NCBI RefSeq assembly: GCF_002025665.1
Contig: NZ_CP018786.1
Location: forward strand, 4,154,001 to 4,218,000
Reading direction: 5' to 3'
Origin: Chryseobacterium indologenes
GTDB taxonomy: Bacteria; Bacteroidota; Bacteroidia; Flavobacteriales; Weeksellaceae
Length of the DNA stretch: 64,000 bases
Positions 53,462-62,133 of this stretch are shown one piece after another (positions within the stretch are counted from its first letter, which is position 1; each line of letters begins with the position of its first letter). The notes under the pieces are model-generated. The model searched no databases, had not been told where the DNA came from, and was given only the letters and a program-made list of their open reading frames with translations. The position numbers were made by a program, and so were the translations under genes.

Positions 53462-54901
53462 TTATAAATTCGGCGACCATACAGAATAAGAATTTGGCGG
53501 ACACTGGATTTTCACCCATTTATCTCCCTGAGTTGTTGGATACCAACTTGAGTTTCCTGTGAAATCTTTGATTTGCTGGCTGCTCCAGTTCGTTTCTATC
53601 CATCTTTCCTGCCAGTTTGAAGAGGTGTTGATGTACACAACAAGCCCTGGATTACCGTTATAACCGTTACGCCTTGCTATATATTCGTCATTATCTGTAT
53701 ATAAGATAGAGGTAGTGCCGGTAGCTTTATTATTATGAATCCAGATCAGGTTATTCAGCCTTTCTTTGTTTAGCCATTCTTCATAATCTCTGTAGAAAAT
53801 GGTGGGATAACCTTCATGAGTTAAGATATAGGCATATGCCGGCATTTTATTGTAAATAATATCAGTATCATGATTCGCAACAAAAGTTACTGCTTTGTAT
53901 GGATTTCTTTTCCACATCATATCATCATTCAGAACGTTTAAGTTTCCGTTATCAAATGCTTCATCCATTTTATAATAGGCAGCGAAATCAAACACAGAAC
54001 TGTTCGCATTATTTGCCCACCACTCTAACGTATTGACGTTGGAATCCCATAATTCTCCAACTGAAAATCCTCCTACGTTTGAATTCCAGGTATTGACAAC
54101 CCATGGACCGAACCCTTTTACGTAATCGAACCTCCAGCCATCAAATTTCATCACGTTTTTATAATATTTCGCCACGGAATCATCTCTCCCCCAAAGCCAG
54201 TCCTGCACATGAGGATTAGCGTGACACAAATCCGGGAAGCCACCAAAAGCTCCTTCATCATTATTCCCGTAAGAGTTTTTATAAAAGTCATTGTAGTTTC
54301 TCTGGAATTTTCCGGATGCCACTCCTGAAAAATTGGTCCAGGTATTGGTTCCTGTAAAAGGATTGGCTTCAGACTGTCCGCCACTGTTGTGATTAATTAC
54401 AATGTCTGCATACACCTGCATGTTTTCAGCATGCGCTTTGGTAATCAATGCTTCCAGTTCAACTCTGGATCCGAAACGGGTTTCTGTACTTCCATTTTGA
54501 TTAAAATCTCCAAAATCATAATAATCGGTAGGGTCATATCCCATAGAATAAGCCCCGTTCTGAGCTTTTGATGCTGGCGGTAACCATACAGCTCCAATTC
54601 CGGCAGTAGACCATGCGGTTAATTTGTCTTTAACGGTATTCCACCAGTTCCCCCCTTCCGGAACATCCCAGTAAAACCCCTGCATCAGAACTCCACCACC
54701 AGGTCCGGCTGTGAATTTACTTTGTGCAGAACCTGAACCGCTTCCTGTACTAAACGGACGGCCATCATGATGGGTAACATTCACTGTTTTGTTGTGAACC
54801 TCTTCTTGCCTGGAAGATTCAGTTGTCAATTCATCACTGGTTCTACATGAGCTTACTAATGCTAAAGCCAGCAGTGAAAGGAAAAAGTTTGTTTTTTTCA
54901 T
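53462..54901 (-). CDS. Alpha-amylase lipoprotein, GH13 archaeal (GH13_7-like) type
   Basis: 479 aa. Lipoprotein signal LALVSSC (Cys19). Catalytic (beta/alpha)8 domain: DIVINHNSGG, GWRFDYVKG with nucleophile Asp259, GELWD with acid/base Glu283 and FVANHDTD with Asp345. Long stretches such as YSMGYDPTDYYDFG, ETRFGS and PTIFYRDYEEWLNK match, as I remember it, the extracellular amylases of Thermococcales (subfamily GH13_7). Hydrolyses starch alpha-1,4 links at the cell surface. No SusC/D genes adjoin. Confidence 0.9.
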   Translation of the reverse strand: MKKTNFFLSLLALALVSSCRTSDELTTESSRQEEVHNKTVNVTHHDGRPFSTGSGSGSAQSKFTAGPGGGVLMQGFYWDVPEGGNWWNTVKDKLTAWSTAGIGAVWLPPASKAQNGAYSMGYDPTDYYDFGDFNQNGSTETRFGSRVELEALITKAHAENMQVYADIVINHNSGGQSEANPFTGTNTWTNFSGVASGKFQRNYNDFYKNSYGNNDEGAFGGFPDLCHANPHVQDWLWGRDDSVAKYYKNVMKFDGWRFDYVKGFGPWVVNTWNSNVGGFSVGELWDSNVNTLEWWANNANSSVFDFAAYYKMDEAFDNGNLNVLNDDMMWKRNPYKAVTFVANHDTDIIYNKMPAYAYILTHEGYPTIFYRDYEEWLNKERLNNLIWIHNNKATGTTSILYTDNDEYIARRNGYNGNPGLVVYINTSSNWQERWIETNWSSQQIKDFTGNSSWYPTTQGDKWVKIQCPPNSYSVWSPNL

Positions 54902-55074
54902 CGCTTTAATTAATTATCAATCTATTAAACAAGATACAATTTTATTAAAAACAAATTCAAACGAATGGGAAATATTTTCATTTTCCACAATAAATCAATA
55001 AGAAAGGCATCTAAATTTTTCATTAAAAAATCATAAATTTTTCAGAATCCCGAGACAATTTTTCTTTTAATCCA

Positions 55075-55082
55075 TATATTTG
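55075..55082 (+). promoter_or_regulatory. -7 box of the DUF4290-murA operon
   Basis: TATATTTG ends 6 nt before the ATG at 55089, so the transcript may be leaderless or nearly so. Confidence 0.45.
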
Positions 55083-55088
55083 CATACT

Positions 55089-55757
55089 ATGGAATACAAT
55101 ACCCAAAAAACTCAGCTTCATATGCCAGAATATGGCAGAATTATACAACAGTTGGTTGAGCGCTGCAAAGAACTTCCTTCCAAAGAAGAAAGGAATGAAA
55201 TGGCTATGGCAATCATCGATTTTATGGGTCAGAGAAACCCACAACTTCGCGACGAGGAAAATTATAAACATAAACTTTGGGACCATCTTTATATTCTTGC
55301 TAATCATGATCTGGATGTAGATTCTCCTTATCCCTTCCCTACGATGGAAGAACTGGCAGAAAAACCAAAAAGAATGGAATATCCAAAACTTCAAGGTGAC
55401 TTTAAGTTCTACGGAAAAAGTATTCTTCAATTGATAGAAAAAGCAATTGAACTGGAAACGGGTGATGAAAAAGAAGCCCTTATCGAGGTGATTGCCAACA
55501 ATATGAAGAAGTCTTACAATGTCTATAATAAAGAACATGTGACGGATGATGTGATTTTCCGCCACCTGAAAGAACTGTCTGAAAATAGGTTGGATCTTAC
55601 CGGAATAGACTCTCTTGAAAAGAGTAAAATCTATTACACCAGCAATAACAACAACCGAAATAATAACAATAACAACAGGAATAACAACAATAATAAAAAC
55701 AATAATAACCAGCCTAACAAGAGAAGGCATAATAACAATCATAAAAACAGAAAATAA
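55089..55757 (+). CDS. DUF4290 protein with Asn-rich tail
   Basis: 222 aa from the ATG at 55089 (a TTG at 55080 is in frame but lies in the promoter box). The body (MPEYGRIIQQLVERCKEL ... MGQRNPQLRD ... LWDHLYILANHDLDVDSPYPFP) is the DUF4290 family, widespread in Bacteroidota and usually next to murA. The last about 35 residues are almost only Asn with Arg/Lys, encoded by AAT/AAC repeats. Overlaps the murA start by 1 nt (TAATG). Function unknown, possibly RNA- or ribosome-linked by its basic tail. Confidence 0.85.
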   Translation: MEYNTQKTQLHMPEYGRIIQQLVERCKELPSKEERNEMAMAIIDFMGQRNPQLRDEENYKHKLWDHLYILANHDLDVDSPYPFPTMEELAEKPKRMEYPKLQGDFKFYGKSILQLIEKAIELETGDEKEALIEVIANNMKKSYNVYNKEHVTDDVIFRHLKELSENRLDLTGIDSLEKSKIYYTSNNNNRNNNNNNRNNNNNKNNNNQPNKRRHNNNHKNRK

Positions 55758-57064
55758 TGAGTGGAACATTTCAAATAAGAGGAGGAAAAAGACTGCAGGG
55801 TGAAATAACTCCACAAGGAGCCAAGAATGAGGCTCTACAAATTTTATGTGCGGTTCTTCTGACGGACGAAGAAGTAAGAATCAAAAATATTCCGGATATT
55901 CATGATGTGAACAGACTGATTGAAATTCTTGGAGATTTTGGTGTAAAAATTACTAAAAACGGACAGGGAGATTATACTTTCAAGGCTGATCAGGTTAATT
56001 TTGATTATATTAAATCTAACGAGTTCAAAAAGGACGGAGCAAAATTACGCGGATCCATTATGCTGATGGGCCCAATGCTTGCTCGTTATGGAGAAGCTTA
56101 TATGCCGACTCCGGGAGGTGACAAAATCGGAAGAAGAAGATTAGACACTCACTTCCAGGGACTTGTTGAATTAGGTGCTGAATTCAATTATGATGAAGAG
56201 GAATATTTCTATTCTTTAAAAGCTGAAGAATTAAGAGGAAAATTCATCCTGTTGGAGGAAGCTTCTGTTACCGGAACCGCTAATATTGTAATGGCAGCAG
56301 CTTTAGCAAAAGGAAAAACAAGAATCTACAACGCTGCCTGCGAACCTTATCTTCAGCAATTATGCAAAATGCTGAACAGAATGGGTGCTAACATCTCTGG
56401 TATTGGATCCAACCTTCTTACGATTGAAGGGGTTGACTACCTTAGAGGAACAGAGCACACTATGCTTCCGGATATGGTGGAAATCGGATCCTGGATTGGT
56501 CTTGCGGCCATGACAAAATCTGAAATCACCATCAAAAATGTTAACTGGAACCAGCTTGGTGTGATCCCGAATACCTTCAGAAAATTAGGAATAGAACTTG
56601 AGCAAAGTGGTGATGATATCTACATCCCAGCTCAGGAACATTATAAAATTCAAAAATTTATTGATGGTTCTATCCTTACTATTTCTGATGCGCCTTGGCC
56701 AGGATTTACACCGGATTTATTATCGATTATTCTAGTGGTAGCGACACAGGCAAAAGGAAGTATTCTGGTTCATCAGAAAATGTTTGAATCCAGATTATTC
56801 TTTGTAGATAAGTTAATTGACATGGGTGCTCAGATCATTTTATGTGATCCGCACAGAGCCACAGTAATCGGATTAAACCAGGAAGCCCCGTTAAGAGGAA
56901 CAACCATGGTTTCCCCGGATATCAGAGCCGGAAATGCACTTCTTATTGCCGCACTTTCTGCTGAAGGAAAATCTATTATCCACAATATCGAGCAAATCGA
57001 CAGAGGATATGAAAATATTGATGGAAGACTGAGAGCAATTGGTGCTGACATCGAAAGAATCTAA
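55757..57064 (+). CDS. murA: UDP-GlcNAc 1-carboxyvinyltransferase
   Basis: 435 aa, full MurA length. Catalytic Lys in GAKNEAL (Lys23); loop PGGDKIGRRRLDTH carries Asp122 where E. coli MurA has Cys115. Performs the first committed step of peptidoglycan synthesis, moving enolpyruvate from PEP to UDP-GlcNAc. The Cys-to-Asp change is known in other MurA enzymes to keep activity but prevent covalent binding by fosfomycin. Coupled to the DUF4290 gene. Confidence 0.95.
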   Translation: MSGTFQIRGGKRLQGEITPQGAKNEALQILCAVLLTDEEVRIKNIPDIHDVNRLIEILGDFGVKITKNGQGDYTFKADQVNFDYIKSNEFKKDGAKLRGSIMLMGPMLARYGEAYMPTPGGDKIGRRRLDTHFQGLVELGAEFNYDEEEYFYSLKAEELRGKFILLEEASVTGTANIVMAAALAKGKTRIYNAACEPYLQQLCKMLNRMGANISGIGSNLLTIEGVDYLRGTEHTMLPDMVEIGSWIGLAAMTKSEITIKNVNWNQLGVIPNTFRKLGIELEQSGDDIYIPAQEHYKIQKFIDGSILTISDAPWPGFTPDLLSIILVVATQAKGSILVHQKMFESRLFFVDKLIDMGAQIILCDPHRATVIGLNQEAPLRGTTMVSPDIRAGNALLIAALSAEGKSIIHNIEQIDRGYENIDGRLRAIGADIERI

Positions 57065-57086
57065 CATTATTTTATTTAATAATAGG

Positions 57087-57117
57087 AAAGCGTTCAGGAT
57101 ATCTGAGCGCTTTTTTT
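57087..57117 (+). terminator. Terminator of murA
   Basis: AAAGCGTTCAG/CTGAGCGCTTT, 11-bp stem with one G-U pair, and seven T, 23 nt after murA. Confidence 0.9.
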
Positions 57118-57237
57118 GTTTTACCACCCCGTCAAAAATTATTTGAATTTTTGCCACCTCTGCGGAGGAAGGGAATTTTGTTCCGGTTAACGATTGATCT
57201 TTTTAATGTGTTTATAATCTGCTTTTATAAAAAATAA

Positions 57238-57266
57238 AAAGTGCCCGGTACGAAACCGGACACTTT
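57238..57266 (-). terminator. Terminator of the NIL-domain gene
   Basis: AAAGTGCCCGGT/ACCGGACACTTT with one mismatch; on the minus strand followed by a T-rich tail. Confidence 0.75.
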
Positions 57267-57292
57267 GGTAATTAAAACTATATGAATCTCAC

Positions 57293-57604
57293 TTAAAAAT
57301 AGGTTCTGCAGGTATATTCTACCGTCGTATTGATAAGTTTATTTTTATTCAGATAGAATTCAAGCTGCTGAAAATCATCTGAATTAACATTAATATATAA
57401 CTGTACCGAACCGAAACTATATCCGTTCACGTACTCAACATTAGCAGATAACACTCTATGGCAAATTCCAAACTGATTATAGATGGTATTCATTAAATGT
57501 TCAAATTTCATTTTGCCATTCAACTCTATTTCCAGTAATAATTCTTTTTTAGGCAGGCTTATTTTATTTTGTAAAACCTGCAGGCCGGGATTAGGTGTAA
57601 TCAT
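57293..57604 (-). CDS. Free-standing NIL-domain protein
   Basis: 103 aa. The segment FGICHRVLSANVEYVNGYSFGSVQLYINVNSDDFQQLEFYL matches the NIL domain that normally forms the C-terminus of the methionine ABC transporter ATPase MetN, where it binds methionine. Here no ATPase is attached or nearby. It may be a stand-alone amino-acid-sensing protein. The frame is intact and has its own terminator, so it does not look like debris. Confidence 0.65.
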   Translation of the reverse strand: MITPNPGLQVLQNKISLPKKELLLEIELNGKMKFEHLMNTIYNQFGICHRVLSANVEYVNGYSFGSVQLYINVNSDDFQQLEFYLNKNKLINTTVEYTCRTYF

Positions 57605-57764
57605 TGCTAAACATTTTTGGGTTAAACATTGTCAGATCATATTGCATTCTGCATTTAAATCTGTGACAAAAATATAAAAAAATATTAGTCCACCAAATTA
57701 GTAGACTAATATTTTTTAAAATTTAACATAAAAAAAAGAAGCCTGTTCAGCTTCTTTGTATATT

Positions 57765-58439
57765 TTAAAAATTTCCTACTCTTTCCAGTTTGTCAGAATC
57801 GGCCAGTCCATTAGGGTTGCAACCTGGTTCTCCTTCAGGGACTTTCAGATTTTTTTTCAAGTAAAATTCTTCCCAGAATGCATTCGTTTTTCCAGTTTTC
57901 GGATCAATAAATGTCATGGGTTCCAGTTTGAAAATATTTTCTGCACGGAAAGCTCTTTCCACAAAATCTGAACAGTAATATGACTGTTCATCCAAAATAT
58001 AATTGAAATTGTAAGGTTTTCCCAACATGGAATTTGCCTTTCTGATAGCTTCGGAAATTGCTTTCTGATATTCCGGCTTTAAACGGTAAATGACAACTTC
58101 CTGCCCTTCTTCCTTCTGATCTTTTATAAAATCCTTCAAATCCTGTCTCTGAGAACCACCTTTAGGAGCAGCGTGCAGAACAAACATCCGGTCGTCTTCT
58201 TTTTCCAGAATTCCTATGTGATCAAATGAAGCTGCCTTTTGTTTTTGAGTAACATTATTGATCGCCCCGGAAAGACCCGATTCTTTTGCTGTTACAAAAA
58301 GAAGATCTCCATTTTTGAGTTGTACAGTGCTTGGAAAGCTGTGATTACACTGAATCAACAAAACCATTAAACAGGACAAGAGTCCAGTCACCATCATTTC
58401 TTTGATTCTTTTGCTAAAAAATGTTTTAAATTCAGACAT
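57765..58439 (-). CDS. YiiX-like permuted NlpC/P60 hydrolase lipoprotein
   Basis: 224 aa. N-terminal hydrophobic segment with lipobox VLLIQC. Core: LKNGDLLFV, FDHIGIL (catalytic His) and YYCSDFVERAF (catalytic Cys), the circularly permuted papain-like YiiX/YebB order. Likely a periplasmic hydrolase acting on peptidoglycan, amide or lipid bonds. Divergent from the response-regulator gene. Confidence 0.8.
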   Translation of the reverse strand: MSEFKTFFSKRIKEMMVTGLLSCLMVLLIQCNHSFPSTVQLKNGDLLFVTAKESGLSGAINNVTQKQKAASFDHIGILEKEDDRMFVLHAAPKGGSQRQDLKDFIKDQKEEGQEVVIYRLKPEYQKAISEAIRKANSMLGKPYNFNYILDEQSYYCSDFVERAFRAENIFKLEPMTFIDPKTGKTNAFWEEFYLKKNLKVPEGEPGCNPNGLADSDKLERVGNF

Positions 58440-58482
58440 TCTATTATACTTTTCGGTATCAAAATTACAAAATAGAATTCAT

Positions 58483-58490
58483 TACATTTG
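58483..58490 (+). promoter_or_regulatory. -7 box of the two-component operon
   Basis: TACATTTG, 50 nt before the response-regulator ATG at 58541. Confidence 0.5.
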
Positions 58491-58540
58491 TGAGAATATT
58501 GATCTATTCCTCACACCAACCCAAACATTCCAAGAATCTT

Positions 58541-59242
58541 ATGCCCCATATTTTATTAGTTGAAGACGACGACAGGCTTTCAAAATTGATTGCAAAGGGA
58601 TTTCAGGAAGCTGAATTTGAGGTCACTGTGGCATATGACGGAGTCACAGCTCTGAAACTGGCTTTACAGACAAATTTTGATCTGGTAGTGACCGATATTA
58701 TTCTTCCCAAAAAAGATGGTCTTGAATTTTGCCATGAGATCAAAACTTTAAAACCCAATCTTCCTGTCATTATGCTTACTGCACTGGGAACTACTGATGA
58801 CAAGCTGGAAGGATTTGATGCCGGAGCAGATGACTATCTCACCAAGCCTTTTGAAATGCGGGAACTGGTAGCAAGGATTAAGGTGCTTCTGAAACGTTTT
58901 TCACAACAGCTTCAGCAAAAAGTTTTTGTTCTTAAATATAAAGGTATTGAAATGAATCTTGAGCAGAAAACAGTGAGCCGTGATCATACACCGATAAAAT
59001 TGACTCCGAAAGAGTTTAATCTTTTAAAATTCATGATGGAAAATTCCGAAAGGGTTCTCTCCAGAAGTGAAATTGCGGAAAAAGTGTGGGAAACCCATTT
59101 TGATACGGGTACTAACTTTATTGATGTTTATATCAATTATCTCAGAAAGAAAATAGATAAAGATTTTGAAACCAAACTAATCCATACCAAAGCCGGTATG
59201 GGATTTATTCTGAAAAAAGACTACGAATCAGGTACTGTATAG
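58541..59242 (+). CDS. OmpR/PhoB-family response regulator
   Basis: 233 aa from the ATG at 58541 (MPHILLVEDDD); the longer frame to 58490 begins inside the promoter. Receiver domain with Asp52 in DLVVTDIILPKKDG and Lys in LTKPF, then a winged-helix DNA-binding domain (TPKEFNLLKFMMENSERVLSRSEIAEKVW). Operon with the sensor kinase 31 nt downstream. Target genes unknown. Confidence 0.93.
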   Translation: MPHILLVEDDDRLSKLIAKGFQEAEFEVTVAYDGVTALKLALQTNFDLVVTDIILPKKDGLEFCHEIKTLKPNLPVIMLTALGTTDDKLEGFDAGADDYLTKPFEMRELVARIKVLLKRFSQQLQQKVFVLKYKGIEMNLEQKTVSRDHTPIKLTPKEFNLLKFMMENSERVLSRSEIAEKVWETHFDTGTNFIDVYINYLRKKIDKDFETKLIHTKAGMGFILKKDYESGTV

Positions 59243-59273
59243 TAAATCAATGAGATAAACTAAAAATATCAGG

Positions 59274-60635
59274 ATGAAAATAAGAACCAGACTTACCCTG
59301 CTTTTTACATTAATCACTGCAATGCTTTTAAGTATTTACAGTATTTCGATCTATTATTCATCCAAAGATGCCAGAGAAAAATCTTTTTACAGCGAACTTC
59401 AGAACGAAGCGATTGCCAAAGCTGATTTATTTTTCCGAAGCTCACTTCCCGAACAGGAAATGCATAAGCTTTATAAAAACAATACCAGAACATTGAATGA
59501 AGTTCAGGTTGCCATTTATAATTCCAATAAGCAATTGATTTATCATGATGATGCCAAAGTAGATTACGTAAAGGAGACTCCGGAAATGCTTGCTCAGATA
59601 TTCCAAAAGAAGAAAATCAATTTCTTTTTAAATGATTTGCAGGTGATCGGGATGACCTACCATTATGAAGGAAAAACGTATGCAGTAACTGCGGCAGCTT
59701 ATGATCAATACGGATATGAATATTTAACTCATCTTCTTACTATCAGTATTATTTCATTCTTCAGTATTTTAATTCTGATTTATCTGGCAGGAATATTTCT
59801 TTCAAAAAAAGCATTGAGTCCACTCAGTGAAATGGTTATTCAGATTAAAAAAATTACTGCCGGAAAACTCCAATTACGTTTGAAAACAACAAAAGAAAAA
59901 GACGAACTGAATGAACTTGCTCAAAATTTCAATGGAATGCTGGAACGGCTTGAAAATTCTTTTGATTCACAAAAACATTTCGTCTCCAATATTTCACATG
60001 AACTGAGAACTCCTTTATCCGCCATCATTACCGAATTGGAACTCGCTTCAGAAAAGGATAAAACCAAAGAAGAATACCAAGAAACCATTCAATATGCACT
60101 GGATGATGCCCAAAATATGGTAAAATTATCGAATAGTTTAATGGATCTTGCAAAAGCCAGCTATGATCCCAATGAAATCAGTTTTTCGGAAGTACGCCTT
60201 GATGAAGTTCTTCTGGAATCTTATACCAAAATTACAAAAGAAAATCCGGAATATAAAGTTTCTCTGAACATAGAGGATTCCGTAGAAGAGCATCAGCTTA
60301 TCATTCAAGGAAATGAGTATCTTCTTCAGGTGGCCCTCAACAATCTTATTGACAATGCCTGCAAATATTCACCGGAACATACTTGTATGATTGATGTAAA
60401 TACCAATTCAAAAATTCTTACAATACGTTTTACTAATACCGGAAATAGTATTAATAAAGAAGATTTACAACATATTTTCGAACCTTTTTACAGAAGCGAA
60501 ACGTCCAGACAGGAAAAAGGTCATGGAATAGGATTATTTCTTACTCAGAAAATTATTCTGCTCCACCATGCAAAAATTACGGTGCTATCAGAACGTAACG
60601 AAACTATTTTTGCGGTGATATTTGATATTGTATAG
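59274..60635 (+). CDS. HAMP-domain sensor histidine kinase
   Basis: 453 aa. Two membrane helices (about 7-27 and 155-178) frame a periplasmic sensor region; HAMP (about 180-230); HisKA with His242 in SNISHELRTPLSAI; HATPase with N-box NNLIDNACKYS and G-box GHGIGLFLTQKI. Autophosphorylates and passes phosphate to the partner encoded just upstream. Similar to CusS/RprX-like kinases; ligand not evident. Confidence 0.92.
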   Translation: MKIRTRLTLLFTLITAMLLSIYSISIYYSSKDAREKSFYSELQNEAIAKADLFFRSSLPEQEMHKLYKNNTRTLNEVQVAIYNSNKQLIYHDDAKVDYVKETPEMLAQIFQKKKINFFLNDLQVIGMTYHYEGKTYAVTAAAYDQYGYEYLTHLLTISIISFFSILILIYLAGIFLSKKALSPLSEMVIQIKKITAGKLQLRLKTTKEKDELNELAQNFNGMLERLENSFDSQKHFVSNISHELRTPLSAIITELELASEKDKTKEEYQETIQYALDDAQNMVKLSNSLMDLAKASYDPNEISFSEVRLDEVLLESYTKITKENPEYKVSLNIEDSVEEHQLIIQGNEYLLQVALNNLIDNACKYSPEHTCMIDVNTNSKILTIRFTNTGNSINKEDLQHIFEPFYRSETSRQEKGHGIGLFLTQKIILLHHAKITVLSERNETIFAVIFDIV

Positions 60636-60670
60636 ACACTTAAAGAAATTAAACCTCAGGATCAACGTTT

Positions 60671-60868
60671 TTATTCTTTTTTTCGTTGGTAATAAATGTT
60701 TATGATAAAAACCATACTGCTGATTATAAAAGGGATTATGTGAAAAAAGTGTCTGAGTAAAAGACTACCATATTTTTTTTTATTTACAATACTTTCTATA
60801 CCCAACCCAACAAAAAAGAGGGATATCAGAAGTAAGATTAATTGTATTTTCCAATGCATCCTTATCAT
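60671..60868 (-). CDS. Small membrane protein, two helices
   Basis: 65 aa, two predicted membrane segments (about 8-27 and 43-60) with a basic loop. 14 nt downstream of the exporter gene on the same strand. No family recognised. Confidence 0.5.
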   Translation of the reverse strand: MIRMHWKIQLILLLISLFFVGLGIESIVNKKKYGSLLLRHFFHIIPFIISSMVFIINIYYQRKKE

Positions 60869-60882
60869 ATTGTAAAGTCTTC

Positions 60883-61728
60883 TTAATGATTAGAAACTCT
60901 GCTAAAAATAGTTGTTCCAATACTCGCTGTAATTACACAGGCAATAGAAATCCATTGTAAAAAAGATAATTCTTCAGCAAGAAAAACCAATCCGGAAAGT
61001 GCTGCAAATGCAGGTTCCAGACTCATCAGAATGCTGAATGTCTTTGCAGGAAGTTTTTTCAAGGCCATCATTTCCAATGAAAAAGGTAAAGCACTCGAAA
61101 GAATAGCTACACCAAGCCCTTTCATAAAAATAGTCGGGGTAATATTGAAAACAGCACCATCCCATATCGTAAAAGGAATAATCACCAGACTTGCAAAGAT
61201 CATTCCTGTGGTAACCGCATCTTTTCCATCCATTATTTTAGAAACTTTTCCACCCATAACGATATAAAGAGCCCAGAAAATTCCTGCCAGAAAGGCAAGT
61301 CCAAGTCCTAATAAATCTACATGATCACTTTTCCATGGGACAATCAGCAGAATTCCCACACAAGCCAGTAATGCCCATATGACATCCAACAGTTTACGGG
61401 ACAAAGCTAAGGCAAGAAATAACGGTCCGGCAAATTCCACAGTAACAGCAAGCCCCAGAGGAATCCTTTGAATCGCCATATAGAAAATAAGATTCATTGC
61501 GGCTAATCCAACTCCATAGATTGCACAATATTTCCATTTCTGACTGTCAAATTGTAAAAATTTCGGACGGTTAATCAAAGTAAGCAAAATCGCAGAAAGC
61601 ACAATTCTTAAAGTAACTGTACCAATAGCTCCGATAGCAGGGAAAAGCTGCTTTGCAATGGAAGCTCCTCCCTGCACACAGATAATCGCTAAAAGCGTAG
61701 CTGGTATTGCTAAGTTTGATTTTTTCAT
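60883..61728 (-). CDS. EamA-family exporter, RhtA-like
   Basis: 281 aa, about ten membrane helices in two EamA repeats (drug/metabolite transporter superfamily). The motif LPLGLAVTVEFAGPL-like segment RIPLGLAVTVEFAGPLFLALALSR and SLEPAFAALSGLVFLAEELSFLQW resemble the threonine/homoserine exporter RhtA. Substrate prediction is by resemblance only. Confidence 0.8.
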   Translation of the reverse strand: MKKSNLAIPATLLAIICVQGGASIAKQLFPAIGAIGTVTLRIVLSAILLTLINRPKFLQFDSQKWKYCAIYGVGLAAMNLIFYMAIQRIPLGLAVTVEFAGPLFLALALSRKLLDVIWALLACVGILLIVPWKSDHVDLLGLGLAFLAGIFWALYIVMGGKVSKIMDGKDAVTTGMIFASLVIIPFTIWDGAVFNITPTIFMKGLGVAILSSALPFSLEMMALKKLPAKTFSILMSLEPAFAALSGLVFLAEELSFLQWISIACVITASIGTTIFSRVSNH

Positions 61729-62007
61729 TTCTAAAATATATAATTAAAAAGATGTTGGAAGGAAGTATCCGGGATTAAACAAGCCGTTATTTTATATGAC
61801 AAATTGCAAAATTCATTATACAAAAAACCAGCCTCCAAATGTATTGAAATTTTATCTCTTACCATGGGTACAGTTTACATATATTAATAGGATATAATAA
61901 ATAAATATTTCTTACAGAATCTTCAAAAAAACAGGAAGGAGTTTTCTCTAATGATTTTCTAATAACATTCTAAAGCTTTTCTAACGGTAAAAAAAAGCTC
62001 TCAGTTT
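61729..62007. other. Non-coding gap before the mgtC promoter
   Basis: About 280 nt between the divergent exporter and mgtC. No gene, RNA or clear site recognised. Confidence 0.4.
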
Positions 62008-62015
62008 TACTTTTG
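62008..62015 (+). promoter_or_regulatory. -7 box of mgtC
   Basis: TACTTTTG matches TAnnTTTG and predicts transcription from about 62021, giving a leader of about 113 nt before mgtC. Confidence 0.5.
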
Positions 62016-62035
62016 CACAGTAAAAAATAAAGCAT

Positions 62036-62071
62036 ATGGACTCTGATCCTTACAGTAATTATCAATCTTAA
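62036..62071 (+). CDS. Possible 11-residue leader peptide of mgtC
   Basis: ATG GAC TCT GAT ... TAA encodes MDSDPYSNYQS. It lies in the predicted mgtC leader, and its stop codon touches the hairpin at 62071. Acidic-plus-Pro beginning recalls the Salmonella MgtL leader peptide (MDPEP...), but the resemblance is short and could be chance. Confidence 0.3.
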   Translation: MDSDPYSNYQS

Positions 62072-62115
62072 AAGCTTTAGTTGTACTCACTTTTCCCGTA
62101 CAGCTGAAAAGCTTT
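62071..62115 (+). promoter_or_regulatory. Long leader hairpin before mgtC
   Basis: AAAGCTTT-AGTTGTAC pairs with GTACAGCT-GA-AAAGCTTT across an 11-nt loop (16 bp with a 2-nt bulge and one G-U pair). No T-run follows, so it is not a simple terminator. Confidence 0.6.
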
Positions 62116-62133
62116 ATAACAACAGGAAAAGTT

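Noticed and set aside
55023..55814. 263-aa minus-strand ORF opposite DUF4290
   Set aside because: Antisense shadow of a well-recognised gene; its Val/Ile-rich start is the reverse of the Asn-repeat tail.
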